The notes under the pieces: model-generated
Database searches by the model: none
Seen by the model: only the letters and a program-made list of their open reading frames with translations
Told to the model about the DNA's origin: nothing
In this document: positions 1 to 9,341 of the stretch, piece after piece
Layout of the letters: every line of letters begins with the position of its first letter
Position numbering within the stretch: the first letter of the stretch is position 1
NCBI GenBank assembly: GCA_945873145.1
Contig: CAMCBZ010000013.1
Location: forward strand, 1 to 64,000
From: an uncultured Prevotella sp.
Lineage (GTDB): Bacteria > Bacteroidota > Bacteroidia > Bacteroidales > Bacteroidaceae
Direction: 5' to 3'
Length of the DNA: 64,000 bases
Made by a program: the position numbers and the translations under genes

Positions 1-1308
1 CTTGTCGTCGACGACAACCGTAACATCCTCACCACGGTGAAGATGGTGACCGAGCAGACTTTTGAACGCATCATCTGTCTGGCCAGTCCCTCAAGCCTCA
101 TCACCCGGCTGCGTGAGGACCAGCCCGATGTGGTGTTGCTCGATATGAACTTCCACAGCGGTATCAACAACGGCAACGAGGGACTCTACTGGCTCAGGGA
201 AATTAAGAAAGCACGGCCGCAGACCGCCGTCGTGCTCTTCACCGCCTACGCCGATATAGAGTTGGCCGTGACAGGCTTGAAGGATGGAGCCGCCGACTTC
301 ATCGTCAAGCCCTTCGACAACCATCAACTCATAGAGAAGCTGACCGACGCTTACCAAAAGACGAGGAAGAAGAAACCAACCATTACAGCAGCGTCGGAGA
401 TGATATGGGGCACCTCGCCCGCCATGAGACACTTACGCGACATGGTGGAGAAGGTGGCGGGCACAGACGCCAACATTCTCATCACCGGCGAGAACGGCAC
501 CGGCAAGGAGGTTCTCGCCAAAGAGATTCACCGACTCTCGAAACGCGCTGGCAAAGCACTGATGCCCATCGACCTAGGAGCCGTCACGGAGACGCTCTTC
601 GAGAGTGAGCTCTTTGGTTATGTCAAAGGGGCCTTTACCGACGCCAAGACCGATAAGCCCGGTAAGTTTGAGCTCGCTGAGGGCGGCACGCTCTTTCTCG
701 ACGAGATCGGCAACCTCAGCTATGCGCTACAAGCCAAACTACTCACCGCCCTGCAACGGCGCACTATCGTCAGAGTAGGCGGCAGCAAGCCAATACCCAT
801 TGACGTGCGTGTCGTCTGTGCCACGAACCGCAACTTGGAGGAGATGGTGCGACAAGGAGCTTTCCGTGAAGATCTGCTCTACCGCATCAACACCATCCAA
901 CTCCACTTGCCACCTCTACGTGAGCGCACGTGCGACATCATGACCTATGCCGGTTCTTTTCTCCACCGCTATGCCCACCTATATAATAAGGAGGGAATGA
1001 CATTTGCGCCTGATACCCAAGAGAAGATAGAGCACTTGCCATGGTACGGCAACATCCGTGAGCTGCAACATGCAGTGGAGAAGGCCGTCATTCTCTCTGA
1101 CGGCACGACGATACGTCCCGACGACATTGAAGGTTCGGCTACGACACGCCCTCAACCTACCAACGACATCCAACGACTCGACGACATGGAGCGCGAGATG
1201 ATTGCCAAAGCCATTACGGAATGCGAGGGAAACCTCTCACATGTCGCCTCACAATTAGGCATCTCCAGACAGACGCTGTACAATAAGATGAAAAAGTACG
1301 GGATATAA
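1..1308 (+). CDS. NtrC-family sigma-54-dependent response regulator (5' end truncated by window edge)
   Basis: Frame is open from base 1 (LVVDDNRNILTTVKMV...), with receiver domain, AAA+ Walker A GENGTGKE, GAFTDA (variant of GAFTGA), FLDEIGN and a C-terminal Fis-type HTH (LGISRQTLYNKMKKYGI). Confidence 0.93.
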   Translation, partial: LVVDDNRNILTTVKMVTEQTFERIICLASPSSLITRLREDQPDVVLLDMNFHSGINNGNEGLYWLREIKKARPQTAVVLFTAYADIELAVTGLKDGAADFIVKPFDNHQLIEKLTDAYQKTRKKKPTITAASEMIWGTSPAMRHLRDMVEKVAGTDANILITGENGTGKEVLAKEIHRLSKRAGKALMPIDLGAVTETLFESELFGYVKGAFTDAKTDKPGKFELAEGGTLFLDEIGNLSYALQAKLLTALQRRTIVRVGGSKPIPIDVRVVCATNRNLEEMVRQGAFREDLLYRINTIQLHLPPLRERTCDIMTYAGSFLHRYAHLYNKEGMTFAPDTQEKIEHLPWYGNIRELQHAVEKAVILSDGTTIRPDDIEGSATTRPQPTNDIQRLDDMEREMIAKAITECEGNLSHVASQLGISRQTLYNKMKKYGI

Positions 1309-1426
1309 AGACTCTCCCTAACCCTCCCTAAAAGGGAGGGAAACAAGAAACCAATTAGGGTGGAACAAGCCACCGAGTATAGAGGGAGACAAAACATCGG
1401 TTATATATGACACACCTTATATATAT

Positions 1427-2575
1427 ATGACACAGCCTGAATATTATATTCTGCTTGCCATTGCCGCCATTCTTATCGTAGTGTTGTTGGCAATGATCAT
1501 CGTGCTGTGGCGACGCAACCGCCGCACAGTGGGCAAGGTGGCCTTCCTGTTCAACGCCATCGACAACGGGGACTATGCCTTCCGCTACTCCGAAGACAGG
1601 AAAGGCGACGCAATGGTCAACCGGTCGCTCAATCGCATCAAGGAGATCCTGCAACACGCACGCAATGAACAGATAGAAAAGGAGAAGTATTTTGAGCTCA
1701 TCCTTGACTCGGTGGACACGGGAGTACTCGTCGTCGACGAAGAACGGGGACTGGTGCTGAGATGCAACCAAGCCGCCCATAAACTCTTGAACCGTGAAGC
1801 CATCACACACTTCAACCAAGTCAGCGACGCATTAAAGAAGTTCTCCGTACGCGAGACACATACCATCCTGCAACAGCGTCGCGTGCGCATCATCGCCTTC
1901 AGTGACATCGGCGGTGAGCTCGCCAATCAGGAGATCGACTCGTGGGTGCGCCTCATCCGTGTGCTCACCCATGAGATCATGAACACGCTCACTCCAGTCA
2001 TCTCGCTCAGTGAAGCTCTGTTGCCAAGGACCGAAGGAGAACAGCACGAGGGATTGGAGGTGATCCACCGGACCAGCAAAGACTTGATACGCTTCGTGGA
2101 GAACTACCGGCAGTTCACTCATGTGCCCACACCACAGCCATCGCCCTTCGACGTGAAGCCCTTCCTGCAACGCATGGCCTCGCAAGCCAAACCGCTTCTC
2201 CGTAAGGATGTAACGATCACAATCAGTGTAGAGCCTGACGACCTGATGGTCTACGCCGATGAGGGACTCATCGCCCGCGTGGTAAGCAACCTACTGAAAA
2301 ACGCTGTCGAGGCTACCCGAGAGGGACAGCACATCAGGCTGAACGCCTTCTCCGACACCGATGAGTCGGTCGTCATAGACATCAGTGACGATGGTGAACC
2401 GATACCACCGGACATCGCCACGCACATCTTCATTCCTTTCTTCACCACCAAAGATGAAGGCAGCGGGATAGGACTGTCCATCTCACGACAGATCATGCGG
2501 GTGAGCAACGGCTCCATCGCTCTCCTACCCTACCGCCACGATGGACTAACGATATTCCGGCTACGCTTTCAATAA
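1427..2575 (+). CDS. Sensor histidine kinase (NtrY-like)
   Basis: N-terminal TM segment, H-box LTHEIMNTLTPV, C-terminal ATPase motifs (NLLKNAVEA, GSGIGLSISRQI); directly downstream of the response regulator. Confidence 0.92.
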   Translation: MTQPEYYILLAIAAILIVVLLAMIIVLWRRNRRTVGKVAFLFNAIDNGDYAFRYSEDRKGDAMVNRSLNRIKEILQHARNEQIEKEKYFELILDSVDTGVLVVDEERGLVLRCNQAAHKLLNREAITHFNQVSDALKKFSVRETHTILQQRRVRIIAFSDIGGELANQEIDSWVRLIRVLTHEIMNTLTPVISLSEALLPRTEGEQHEGLEVIHRTSKDLIRFVENYRQFTHVPTPQPSPFDVKPFLQRMASQAKPLLRKDVTITISVEPDDLMVYADEGLIARVVSNLLKNAVEATREGQHIRLNAFSDTDESVVIDISDDGEPIPPDIATHIFIPFFTTKDEGSGIGLSISRQIMRVSNGSIALLPYRHDGLTIFRLRFQ

Positions 2576-2593
2576 CGTTATTTCTCACCACCA

Positions 2594-2608
2594 TGGCACG
2601 ATGTTTGT
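2594..2608 (+). promoter_or_regulatory. Candidate sigma-54 (-24/-12) promoter
   Basis: TGGCACGATGTTTGT, close to TGGCAC-N5-TTGC; 46 nt upstream of the 2654 start codon and next to a sigma-54 activator. Confidence 0.5.
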
Positions 2609-2653
2609 AAAAGGACATCTGGAACATACACATTATTATATATATAGCACAAG

Positions 2654-3277
2654 ATGAAAGTATTACTGATCAATGGCAGCTCTCATAAGGAGGGCAACAC
2701 CTTCCACGCCCTGAGCATGGCTGCGAAGACGCTGGAAGAGCAAGGTATCGAAACCGAAATCATGCAGCTGGGCAACAAGCCGGTGCGTGGCTGCATTGCC
2801 TGCGGTGTCTGTAAGCAAAAGGGCAACAACCGCTGTACGTTCAACGATGACGTCTGCAACAGCTTCTTGGAGAAAGCCGAAAGCGCCGATGGCTTTATCT
2901 TCGGCTCACCGACATACTACGGCCAGCCCAATGGCGCGTTGCTCGCCGTGGTACAGCGTATGCTCTATGCCGGTGGCGCGCTGATGAAAAACAAGCCTGT
3001 CGCCAACGTTGCCGTGTGCCGCCGCGGCGGTGGCTCTGCCGTCTACCAGACGATGAACATGGCATTTGAGATGATGAACATGCCCATCGTAACCTCACAG
3101 TATTGGAACATTGTCTACGGACAGAAGCCCGGCGAGGCAGAACTTGACGAAGAGGGTATGCAAACTATGCGCACAATGGCCAACAACATGGCGTGGATGC
3201 TGAAACGCATCCATCAGGGCGGCGATCCACAGTATCCGGAGCGAGAAGCGTGGACACCAATGAACTTCATCAGATAA
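2654..3277 (+). CDS. Flavodoxin-family / NAD(P)H-dependent FMN oxidoreductase
   Basis: N-terminal VLLINGSSHKEGNTFHAL, Cys motif GCIACGVCKQ, FGSPTYYGQPNG. Confidence 0.85.
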   Translation: MKVLLINGSSHKEGNTFHALSMAAKTLEEQGIETEIMQLGNKPVRGCIACGVCKQKGNNRCTFNDDVCNSFLEKAESADGFIFGSPTYYGQPNGALLAVVQRMLYAGGALMKNKPVANVAVCRRGGGSAVYQTMNMAFEMMNMPIVTSQYWNIVYGQKPGEAELDEEGMQTMRTMANNMAWMLKRIHQGGDPQYPEREAWTPMNFIR

Positions 3278-3362
3278 AGGACGTACCCTCCCTATGAGAT
3301 AAAAGGCGACATTTCCTACGCGACCCAGTGCCTCTGTGCGAGCAATAGGCAATTGGTCTCTT

Positions 3363-3410
3363 AAGCATAAAAAAAGGACTGCCAAAAATGGCAGTCCTTT
3401 TTTTATGCTT
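3363..3410. terminator. Bidirectional intrinsic terminator
   Basis: 21-bp perfect stem aagcataaaaaaaggactgcc-aaaaat-ggcagtcctttttttatgctt between convergent genes. Confidence 0.9.
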
Positions 3411-3461
3411 CACTCTTCCATGCTCACCGAGGGAGCATGGAGGAAGGAAATGCGAAATGGA

Positions 3462-4475
3462 TTAGTCGCAGTTAGCGAGCTTGTGATCAGAGCCGAGCAC
3501 GTCAGTGATCTTCTCCTTGTACATGTCTGTCATGTAAGCACGAGCGACCTTGCCATACTGACGAGGATCGAAGTACTCAGGATGCAGAGCGAGGGTCTCA
3601 CGGACACCAGCAGTGTAAGCCAGACGAGAGTCAGAGTCGATGTTGATCTTGCAGACAGCGCTCTTGGCGGCCTTGCGCAGCTGATCCTCTGGAATACCAA
3701 CAGCGTCAGGCAGCTTCCCGCCGTACTTGTTGATGATGTCGACATACTTCTGAGGAACAGAAGAAGAGCCGTGGAGCACGATTGGGAAGCCAGGGAGCTT
3801 CTTCTCGATCTCTTCCAGCACGTCGAATGCCAATGGAGGAGGAATCAGACGGCCTGTCTTCGGGTCACGTGTGCACTGCTCGGGCTTGAACTTGTAAGCA
3901 CCGTGAGAAGTACCGATGGAGATAGCCAGAGAGTCGCAACCAGAGCGCTGGCTGAACTCGATAACCTCCTCAGGACGTGTATAGTGAGACTCTTCAGCAG
4001 AAACCTCGTCCTCAACACCAGCGAGGACACCCAGCTCTGCCTCAACAGTCACATCGAACTGATGAGCATAGTCTACGCACTTCTTGGTGAGCTCGATGTT
4101 CTCATCGAACGGCTTAGAAGAAGCGTCGATCATGACAGAAGAGAAGCCCATGTCAACGCAGCTCTTCACCAGCTCGAAGCTGTCACCGTGGTCGAGGTGC
4201 AGCACGATCTCAGGATGGTTGCAGCCCAAAGACTTTGCATACTCCACAGCGCCCTCTGCCATGTAGCGGAGAAGGATAGGATTAGCATAGTTACGGGCGC
4301 CCTTAGACACCTGCAGGATCACCGGAGAGCGAAGCTCGGAAGAAGCTGTGATGATAGCCTGGAGCTGCTCGAGGTTATTGAAGTTGAATGCTGGGATAGC
4401 ATAGCCGCCATTAACGGCTCTCTTGAACATCTCGCGTGTGTTGACGAGACCAAGATCTTTGTAATTTACTGCCAT
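3462..4475 (-). CDS. fba: Class II fructose-bisphosphate aldolase
   Basis: AIPAFNFNNLEQLQAI, VLHLDHGDSFE, EAELGVLAGVEDEVSAEESHYT, ISIGTSHGAYKF. Confidence 0.95.
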   Translation of the reverse strand: MAVNYKDLGLVNTREMFKRAVNGGYAIPAFNFNNLEQLQAIITASSELRSPVILQVSKGARNYANPILLRYMAEGAVEYAKSLGCNHPEIVLHLDHGDSFELVKSCVDMGFSSVMIDASSKPFDENIELTKKCVDYAHQFDVTVEAELGVLAGVEDEVSAEESHYTRPEEVIEFSQRSGCDSLAISIGTSHGAYKFKPEQCTRDPKTGRLIPPPLAFDVLEEIEKKLPGFPIVLHGSSSVPQKYVDIINKYGGKLPDAVGIPEDQLRKAAKSAVCKINIDSDSRLAYTAGVRETLALHPEYFDPRQYGKVARAYMTDMYKEKITDVLGSDHKLANCD

Positions 4476-4574
4476 AATACTTAATAATTATGTTTAGAAT
4501 GAAATCTCCTATTTATTATAATGTTATATAGCGATATCGCAGTGACCACATAGGCCTGCTGTTTTTATCACATG

Positions 4575-4605
4575 CAAATTTAAGAATTTATTTTCTTATC
4601 ACAAA
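4575..4605 (-). promoter_or_regulatory. Bacteroidota-type promoter upstream of fba
   Basis: On the minus strand TTTG-N19-TAAATTTG (matches TTTG-N19/20-TAnnTTTG). Confidence 0.6.
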
Positions 4606-4697
4606 ATGTCTCTTGGTAATAAGTACAACAAGAAGGTTAAAAAAGTTTATTTCAACCCTTCTTCCTTCCGTAATTCACATTGTTTGTCACTCAAAGT

Positions 4698-7613
4698 TTA
4701 CAATTCTCCACCCTCCCACACATTCTCTTTTTTCGATGCTGCCATGCCCAACGTGAGCTTATAAGCTACATGCAGCATGAGGTAGCGGGGAATGGAGTTG
4801 GTCCAAGTCTCGGTGCGTCCCTGCTCGTTGAGCACGAGCGTAGTGCTGTTGAGGTTGCCAAGGATGTCGTAGGCATCGAGCATAAACGTGAGCCGGTCGT
4901 GCATCAGCTTCTTCGAGAGGCGCGCATTCCACACCAGTTCGCTGCGGTTCATCTGCTCATCGTTGTATCCCATGCGTCTGTAGTCGGTGATGTCTGTCGA
5001 CAGTTTAAGTCCCCACGGCATCATGACGTTGGTACCCAATCGCAGGTTGCAGTCCCACGCATCGACCGCCTGGAAGTCGCGGCGCCGGCTGTTGGCGTTG
5101 TGATAGGCGACACGGCACTCGGCAAAAGCATTCAGCCGGGTGTCGAGTTGAAAGTTGAGTTGCAGTTGATCGTTGAGTTCCCAACTGCGCACCTTGCTGC
5201 GCTGATTGTCCACGCCTTCCACCGTGGTGAGGTCAACGCTATTGTTGAAGTTGGCGAAGAGGTCATTCTGTAGTCTCCACCGCGTAGCCTTGTCGAGCGG
5301 CGTAGAGAAACTCGTACCTGCCGAGGCGCTCCAGTTGCCGTTGACATTGGTTTGCTGTGTAGTGGTCACACCGGTCTGCTTGTCATAGACGACAGCAGAG
5401 GCGAGGGCGTTATGAGTAGTGTGGAATCCCAACGAGAAGTTCGCCATCCGCTGCGTTGCCAGTCGGAAGAGAGCCACGCTAAGGTTGACATTGTGGCTGC
5501 GCGCCTTTTTCAGATTAGGGTTACCGAGCGTCACGTTGAGCGGATTGGCATCGTCGCGGATGTCGAGAAGCGTGGAGAGTTCCGGCACACTCTGCGATGT
5601 GGAGTAAGCACATTCGACATAGCGTGTACCCGTGGAGTCGTTGAACTGGTATCTCAAGTCGACCGTAGGATTAAAGAACATGGTATGGCGCTCCTTCTCA
5701 TAGTCCTTATTGCGGAAGTAGCCCAAGTGCTCGCGCTTCCACTCCAGCGGCAGGCGTGCCGAGAGCGAGAGCTGTGGCTTTGCCGTACCGTCGCCATGGG
5801 AGAAGTAGAGTGAAGCCTCTGCCGTCTGCTGTGTCGTATGCATAGTGCTGCGATAGCTGTTGCTGTTGTCAAGGGCGGCAAGCAGAGCCTGACGCTCCGA
5901 AGGCAGCATGCCCAGTGTGTAGTCCTGTTCGCGATAGCCTTCCACCTGGTCGATACGGTAGAGATTGTAGCGTGTGTTGTCGTAGCTCTGTCGGATGGTG
6001 TAAGCCGGGCGCAGGTAGAGGCTGTTCAGTCTCACGGTATCATTGATGAGCAGACAGGCATAGAGTGCTGAGGCCTCCATGTTGAGATGGCGGTCCGGCG
6101 TTTGGGAATACTGATAGCGGTGGTCCTGCCGGTTCTCCGTACCGAGGTAGTCGATGCGGTTCATGGCAAAGCGGTCGTTGGTTGTCTTGCCATAATCAAA
6201 GTTACCATTAAACGAGAGTTCGTCAGTACCGTTGCTGCCAAGGCGCACGCGGTCGTAAAGGCTGAGCGAAGCATTGTAGAAGTTGCCGTGGAACTGGTTG
6301 TCGTTTTTCACCCTGTTGATGGCGTGCTTCAAGAGTCGTGCGCTGGCATCAGACATAAACAAGCTGTCGAGGATGGCGTCGCCGTCCGGCTTGCTGCCAA
6401 ACAGTCCTGAACGTCTGTCGCCATCGCCATGGTTGCGACTATAAGATCCGGAGAGCGTACCGCCGAGCATCTGGTGTGTTGGCGTCAGTCCGAAAGAAGC
6501 GTCCGCCGACCACTGCCTGCTGACATTGTGCGTGGCATTACGGTCGAGTCGATAGGTATCGCCGCCGGTGAGAAAGGTCTGCGCTGTGGTGCGCGTGCGT
6601 GTGTCGTTGTCGTCTGAGGCATAGCTGAGCGACGTATCGAAGAAGTTATCTTCTGTCTTACCATCACGCCGGTACTCCACACCTAAGTTTCTGACCGAGG
6701 TCAGTCCGCCGCCCGCGTCAGGTGCAGAGCTGATGCTTCCGCTCTCTCCTGGCACCGATGAGTCGCTGACATTGTTGGTAGATCCCGTGAGTGTGAGCCG
6801 CTCTTTTGGCGTGTAGTACATCGAGAACAGCCGAGCAGCATAGCGGTTGTTCGTACCGCCTGCTACATCGGCGTTGGCCAAGAGCCCATGTCTATATTCT
6901 CGTTTCAGCGTCACATCGAGGACATAGCTCTTGTCGCCCATGTCGCGCCCCATGAGCCGGCTTTCCTGACCTTGTTTATCGTAGGCCTTGACCTTGTCGA
7001 CTGTGAAGGCGGGCAGGTTCTCCAGTGCTTTCTTCATGTCGCCTTTGAAGAAGTCGCGACCGTCGATGAGCAGCGAGCTCACAGCCCGTCCGTTGACTTT
7101 GATGACGCCATTGTCCAGCGTGGTGCCGGGCATCTGACGGATGAGGGCGTCGAGCATCGAGCCCTCGCTGAGGTTGAGTGCGGAAGCGTCGTAGACGAGT
7201 GTGTCGCCACGCATCACCATCTTGATCTTCGTAGCTTTCACGACGACTTCGCTGAGCGTGTGTACGTCGGGCTGCAAGGCGATGTCGTCGATCTGTTGCT
7301 CATTGACTCGTTTGGCCATGCGCACGGTGACGGGCCGACATGCGGTCTTGTAGCCAAGGCTGGAGCAGCGCAACAGATAGGTGGAGTCGTTGTCGACATC
7401 AAACTGGTAGACAAAGACCTTCCAGCCGAAGATCTGCCGCTCTGTCGTGGTAGTGGACTTGATGACAGAGGAGTCACGGGGATTGAGCAATTCCACGACC
7501 GCGCCCGCCAAGTCCTCATGGGTCTTGCCGTCCACCACCCTGCCGACGATGTGGCGGGCAGCGGCGGAAAGAAAGGAGAGGGAGAAGAGAAAAAGAAAGA
7601 GCAGGCGACGCAT
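4698..7613 (-). CDS. TonB-dependent receptor-like outer membrane beta-barrel protein with N-terminal carboxypeptidase-regulatory-like domain
   Basis: Signal peptide MRRLLFLFLFSLSFLSAAA, IVGRVVDGKTHEDLAGAVVEL, plug-like segment, long barrel; start placed at internal Met rather than the repeat-derived N-terminus of the 1005-aa ORF. Confidence 0.82.
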   Translation of the reverse strand: MRRLLFLFLFSLSFLSAAARHIVGRVVDGKTHEDLAGAVVELLNPRDSSVIKSTTTTERQIFGWKVFVYQFDVDNDSTYLLRCSSLGYKTACRPVTVRMAKRVNEQQIDDIALQPDVHTLSEVVVKATKIKMVMRGDTLVYDASALNLSEGSMLDALIRQMPGTTLDNGVIKVNGRAVSSLLIDGRDFFKGDMKKALENLPAFTVDKVKAYDKQGQESRLMGRDMGDKSYVLDVTLKREYRHGLLANADVAGGTNNRYAARLFSMYYTPKERLTLTGSTNNVSDSSVPGESGSISSAPDAGGGLTSVRNLGVEYRRDGKTEDNFFDTSLSYASDDNDTRTRTTAQTFLTGGDTYRLDRNATHNVSRQWSADASFGLTPTHQMLGGTLSGSYSRNHGDGDRRSGLFGSKPDGDAILDSLFMSDASARLLKHAINRVKNDNQFHGNFYNASLSLYDRVRLGSNGTDELSFNGNFDYGKTTNDRFAMNRIDYLGTENRQDHRYQYSQTPDRHLNMEASALYACLLINDTVRLNSLYLRPAYTIRQSYDNTRYNLYRIDQVEGYREQDYTLGMLPSERQALLAALDNSNSYRSTMHTTQQTAEASLYFSHGDGTAKPQLSLSARLPLEWKREHLGYFRNKDYEKERHTMFFNPTVDLRYQFNDSTGTRYVECAYSTSQSVPELSTLLDIRDDANPLNVTLGNPNLKKARSHNVNLSVALFRLATQRMANFSLGFHTTHNALASAVVYDKQTGVTTTQQTNVNGNWSASAGTSFSTPLDKATRWRLQNDLFANFNNSVDLTTVEGVDNQRSKVRSWELNDQLQLNFQLDTRLNAFAECRVAYHNANSRRRDFQAVDAWDCNLRLGTNVMMPWGLKLSTDITDYRRMGYNDEQMNRSELVWNARLSKKLMHDRLTFMLDAYDILGNLNSTTLVLNEQGRTETWTNSIPRYLMLHVAYKLTLGMAASKKENVWEGGEL

Positions 7614-7662
7614 GAACAATGATGAATGTTGAATGTTGAGTGATGACCCCTTGGAGCATTTC

Positions 7663-7704
7663 ACTCCCCTCTCCTTGGGAGAGGGGGTACGGGGGTGAGG
7701 CTGT
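7663..7704. repeat. C-rich gene-end palindrome
   Basis: tcactcccctctccttgggagagggggtacgggggtgaggct, directly downstream of the 7726-8985 stop codon. Confidence 0.7.
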
Positions 7705-7725
7705 AGAGGTGGCACAGGGGTGAGG

Positions 7726-8985
7726 CTACTCTTTCTTCCTCGTCAGTTCCGACGCAAACAGCAACACGACGAAGTAGCCGATGAACGGAATGATAAACGG
7801 CATACTCATCATGTGGGTGGCATCAGCGATAAGGCTCATCAGCAAGAAGCCACAGCCACCGATCGGCGTCATCATCAGCAGCGACGAGGCGCTCTTCGTC
7901 AGATTGCCCAAGCCGCGCAGTGCCAGAGAGAAGATCGTGGGGAACATGATCGCCTCGAAGACATAGTTGCACACCAGAGCCACCATAGAGATCATACCGA
8001 GGTTGAGCATCACCAGTCCGATGCACACCACACTACCTATGGCGCAGTAGAGAAGCATACGCTCGGCAGGGACTTTCCGCATGATCCAACTGCCCACAAA
8101 GCGACCGACCATGAAGAAAGCCAAAGCCACGGTGAGCACGACAGAGGCTGTGTTGTCGCTCATCCATCCCTTGCCGGTGACATAGTTGATAAAGTAGCTG
8201 TTGATCGAGATCTCCGCTACCTCGTAGGCCAAAAGCGAGAAGAGTCCGAAGACAAACATCGGATGATGGCGGAAGAGCTTCATGATGCGCGTGCCCTGCG
8301 AACGGTCTTCCTCGGTCACCTGATGCTTGATCTCAGGAAGATGTACGCGTGAGAACACCACAGCGATGATCAGCACCACGATGCCGAGCACAGTATAGGG
8401 GATGACGATATCGCCGCCACGATCCGTGCCATCGAAGAGAAACTGTCCGATGAGGAAGGTAGCGCTCAGCGATCCCAGTCCATTGAACGACTGGCTGAGG
8501 TTGAGTCGGCTTGTTGCCGTGCGCGGGTCACCGAGTTCCGTGACATATGGGTTGGCCGATGTCTCCAGGAAGACGAGACCGCAGCCGATGATAAACAGGG
8601 CACCAAGATAGGCATAGAACGTACCGGCCTCAGCACCGGGAATGAAGAGCAGAGAACCGATGCCAAAGAGCAGCAGGCCGAAGACCACACCAAGACGATA
8701 GCCACGACGGTTGATGAACCAGCCAGCCGGTATGGCCATGATAAAGTAGCCGAGATAGGTTGTCACCTGTATGAGTGACGACTGCGTGATGGAGATGTCG
8801 AGTGCATTCTGGAAATGCTTGTTGAGCACGTCGAGGATGGCACGAGCGAAGCCCCAAAGAAAAAAGAGTGAGGTGACGAGGATAAAGGGCAAGAGATAAC
8901 TGCGGTTGGTCAGTGCTGCACGCCTTTTGTCTGTTTTTTCCTCCACATGCTGTGTCTGCATATCTTCTGATTGAATACTTTCCAT
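7726..8985 (-). CDS. FucP-like sugar:H+ symporter (MFS)
   Basis: 12-TM protein; FFLWGFARAILDVLNKHFQ and ETSANPYVTELGDPRTATSRLNLSQSFNGLGS are FucP/GluP family motifs. Confidence 0.88.
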   Translation of the reverse strand: MESIQSEDMQTQHVEEKTDKRRAALTNRSYLLPFILVTSLFFLWGFARAILDVLNKHFQNALDISITQSSLIQVTTYLGYFIMAIPAGWFINRRGYRLGVVFGLLLFGIGSLLFIPGAEAGTFYAYLGALFIIGCGLVFLETSANPYVTELGDPRTATSRLNLSQSFNGLGSLSATFLIGQFLFDGTDRGGDIVIPYTVLGIVVLIIAVVFSRVHLPEIKHQVTEEDRSQGTRIMKLFRHHPMFVFGLFSLLAYEVAEISINSYFINYVTGKGWMSDNTASVVLTVALAFFMVGRFVGSWIMRKVPAERMLLYCAIGSVVCIGLVMLNLGMISMVALVCNYVFEAIMFPTIFSLALRGLGNLTKSASSLLMMTPIGGCGFLLMSLIADATHMMSMPFIIPFIGYFVVLLFASELTRKKE

Positions 8986-9341
8986 GATGAAGAAGCTCTT
9001 AATATTACACCTATATATAATAATGTGTACCTTTGTTGTTTCTGACTTAACAAACGCAAAGATACAGAAATTATTTTAAAGCCACAAGCATCAACGCCGT
9101 TTTATGCTTTTCAAGCATCCTTACTATTGATACTTTTTTATCAGACAAGTCAACAAAAGCTCAATAACACCATCACTTTTGGAACATAATGTAAGTTTTT
9201 GCAAATTTAGTATTACGCCCGTATCTCTATTTTCAGTAATTTTGCAGTCAAAAGAAACAGAAGCTTGTGAAAGCTTTTGGGTAAAAAGACCATCGAAGAT
9301 ATGCACTGACTGCAGCAGATGTCGAGAAGATCAACACATGG

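Noticed and set aside
3336-4484. 382-aa plus-strand ORF opposite fba
   Set aside because: Shadow ORF; the minus strand encodes an unmistakable class II aldolase and the plus translation is Val/Leu/Arg-rich without domains.
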